Positions 62,874 through 64,000 of a DNA stretch of 64,000 nucleotides are shown piece after piece (the stretch's first letter is position 1; every line of letters begins with the position of its first letter). This DNA is from Otis tarda (Eukaryota; Chordata; Aves; Otidiformes; Otididae), in NCBI GenBank assembly GCA_026413225.1, contig CM048555.1, positions 77,011,785 to 77,075,784 of the forward strand, written 5' to 3'. The notes beneath the pieces are model-generated. The model saw only the letters and a list, made by a program, of their open reading frames with translations. It was not told where the DNA came from and ran no database searches. Both the position numbers and the translations under genes were made by a program.

Positions 62874-62925
62874 TTATTATTATTATATTATTATACACTA
62901 TATTATATATATATATTTTATATTG
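62874..62925. repeat. AT-rich microsatellite (TTA and TA units)
   Basis: TTATTATTATATTATTATA followed by a TATATATATA run. Simple sequence. Confidence 0.85.
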
Positions 62926-63342
62926 ATGCTTTATGCAAAGCTGATCATCCAAGAGCTTTGCCTGGGGCTCCATTTCACTCTTCACCCATCACATCAGTTG
63001 CTTGTAGACTGACATCAAAGACATGAGAGTCTTTGCCATGGCATTGACAACGTTCTTGCTTTTAACAGAAATGTGTTAGGCATTTTAGACAAACTTTCCT
63101 AGCTTTTTTTTTTTTATATATAAGCCTAGGAATTAGGAATACCAGTGAATAAACATTAGTTTTACATTTATTTTCTTTTTGCACTTGAACTGTAGCTGCC
63201 TGAGTGCCTATTCACCAAAGGTTTCTAGCAATTTAGGGGATTCTCCAAAGTTCATCTGCTTAACTTTTCTTTATGACAGTTTTTCTACCTGTTAATTTAC
63301 AAATGAAACAACCAAATAAAAAACTAGTAGTGCTGCCTGACA

Positions 63343-64000
63343 CATAGAATAATACAGAATCATAGAATGGTTTGGGTTGGAAGGGACCTTCAAAGGCCAT
63401 CCAGTCCAACCCCCCGCAAGGAGCAGGGACATCTCCAACCAGATCTGGTTGCTCAGAACCTCATCCAACCTGGCCTTGAATGTTTCCAGGGATGGGGCAT
63501 CAACTACCTCTCTGGGAAACCTGTTGCAGTGCGACATCACCCTCATTGTAAAAAACGTCTTCCTTATATCTAGTCTAAATCTACCCTCTTTAACTTCTAC
63601 TTTTTATTTTACTTATATTACCTCTTGTCTTATCACAACCGGCTCTGCTAAAGAGTTTCTTCCCATCTTTCTTATAAGTCCCCTTTAGGTACCGAAAGGT
63701 TGCCATAAGGCTTCCCCAGACCCTTCTCTTCTCCAGGCTGAACAGCCCCAACTCTCTCAGCCTTTTCTTCACAGGAGAGGCGCTCCAGCCTTCTAATAAT
63801 TTTTGTGGTCTTCCCCTGGACTCACTGCAACTGGTCCATGTCTTTATGTTGGGAGCTCCAGAGCTGGACGCAGTCCTGCAGGTGGGGTCTCATGAGAGCA
63901 GAGCAGAGGGGCAGAATCCCCTCCCTCCACCTGCTGGCAAAGCTTCTTTTCATGCAGCCCAGGATGCGGTTGGCTTTCCGAGCTGCAAGCGCACATTGAC
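63343..64000 (-). mobile_element. CR1 LINE, antisense, runs off the right edge
   Basis: On the plus strand it opens with decayed reverse octamers (CATAGAATAATACAGAATCATAGAATGG region) and reads as minus-strand CR1 through the 3' UTR, the C-terminal end of ORF2 and on to the region corresponding to [13 protein letters not shown] at the window edge. The element is older than the copies at 8762 and 12486, with several small indels. Its 5' end lies beyond the window. Confidence 0.95.
63400..64000 (-). pseudogene. CR1 ORF2 C-terminal remnant, frame-broken
   Basis: Recognisable CR1 ORF2 pieces lie in different minus-strand frames: [20 protein letters not shown] and YLKGTYKKDGKKLFSRAGC at 63590-63772, and [20 protein letters not shown] within 63292-63546. 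Frameshifts separate them. The catalytic RT motifs are not in this window. Confidence 0.88.

Larger units (their letters stand above)
51388..63342. other. Long non-coding stretch, no gene recognised
   Basis: Twelve kilobases of AT-rich DNA without a recognisable gene or repeat family. The parts at 51640-52450 and 59050-59620 look less random (more even base composition, longer non-T-rich phrases) and may be old transposon relics, but I cannot name them. Small tandem repeats are listed separately. Confidence 0.5.

Noticed and set aside
1-64000. tRNA, snRNA and rRNA genes, CRISPR arrays, prokaryotic operons
   Set aside because: I looked for tRNA B-box text, small-RNA starts and regularly spaced repeats and found none; the sequence is eukaryotic non-coding DNA.

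Overview
The window looks like ordinary nuclear DNA of a bird. The repeats are dominated by 5'-truncated CR1 (Chicken Repeat 1) non-LTR retrotransposons, several with the family's 3' tail of ATTCTATG octamers, plus one ERVL-like solo LTR. The DNA is AT-rich with sparse CpG, and has no bacterial-style gene organisation. I cannot name the species or the locus. I found no host protein-coding gene, tRNA, rRNA, snRNA or CRISPR array. The window is best read as intergenic DNA (a gene desert) or a very long intron.

Layout: 1-5.5 kb is featureless and ends in an antisense CR1 tail (5477-5720). A young CR1 with an intact 3' reverse-transcriptase frame lies at 8762-10142. A nested CR1 cluster occupies 11877-14638: an old CR1 with its endonuclease-coding part at 11877-12485 resumes at 13537 and ends near 14638. 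It is split by a young CR1 (12486-13536) and also carries a small antisense CR1 tail of another subfamily (13771-13885). An antisense CR1 lies at 17544-18245, followed by a short CpG-island-like patch (about 18580-18840) and a solo LTR (21049-21585). From 21.6 to 43.5 kb there is mostly unannotatable DNA with ancient repeat relics (30650-30790, 34982-35220, possibly 39700-39800) and a perfect 28-bp palindrome (37982-38009). At 43551-43980 a CR1 stub sits inside a 78-bp inverted repeat. Further CR1 fragments lie at 51168-51387 and from 63343 off the right edge.

The only coherent protein-coding content is CR1 ORF2 (endonuclease plus reverse transcriptase). Every copy is 5'-truncated or broken, so none is autonomous. 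The two youngest copies are nearly identical and differ mostly at synonymous sites, which suggests recently active source elements under protein constraint.

I see no new multi-gene system. The most unusual signals are the structures at CR1 insertion junctions. Three insertions show 5-bp direct repeats starting with GA in element orientation. Two 5' junctions carry short locally repeated filler. One CR1 stub is preceded by a 78-bp inverted copy of its own downstream flank, which could be a template-switch scar. The CpG-rich patch and the perfect palindrome are also worth checking.
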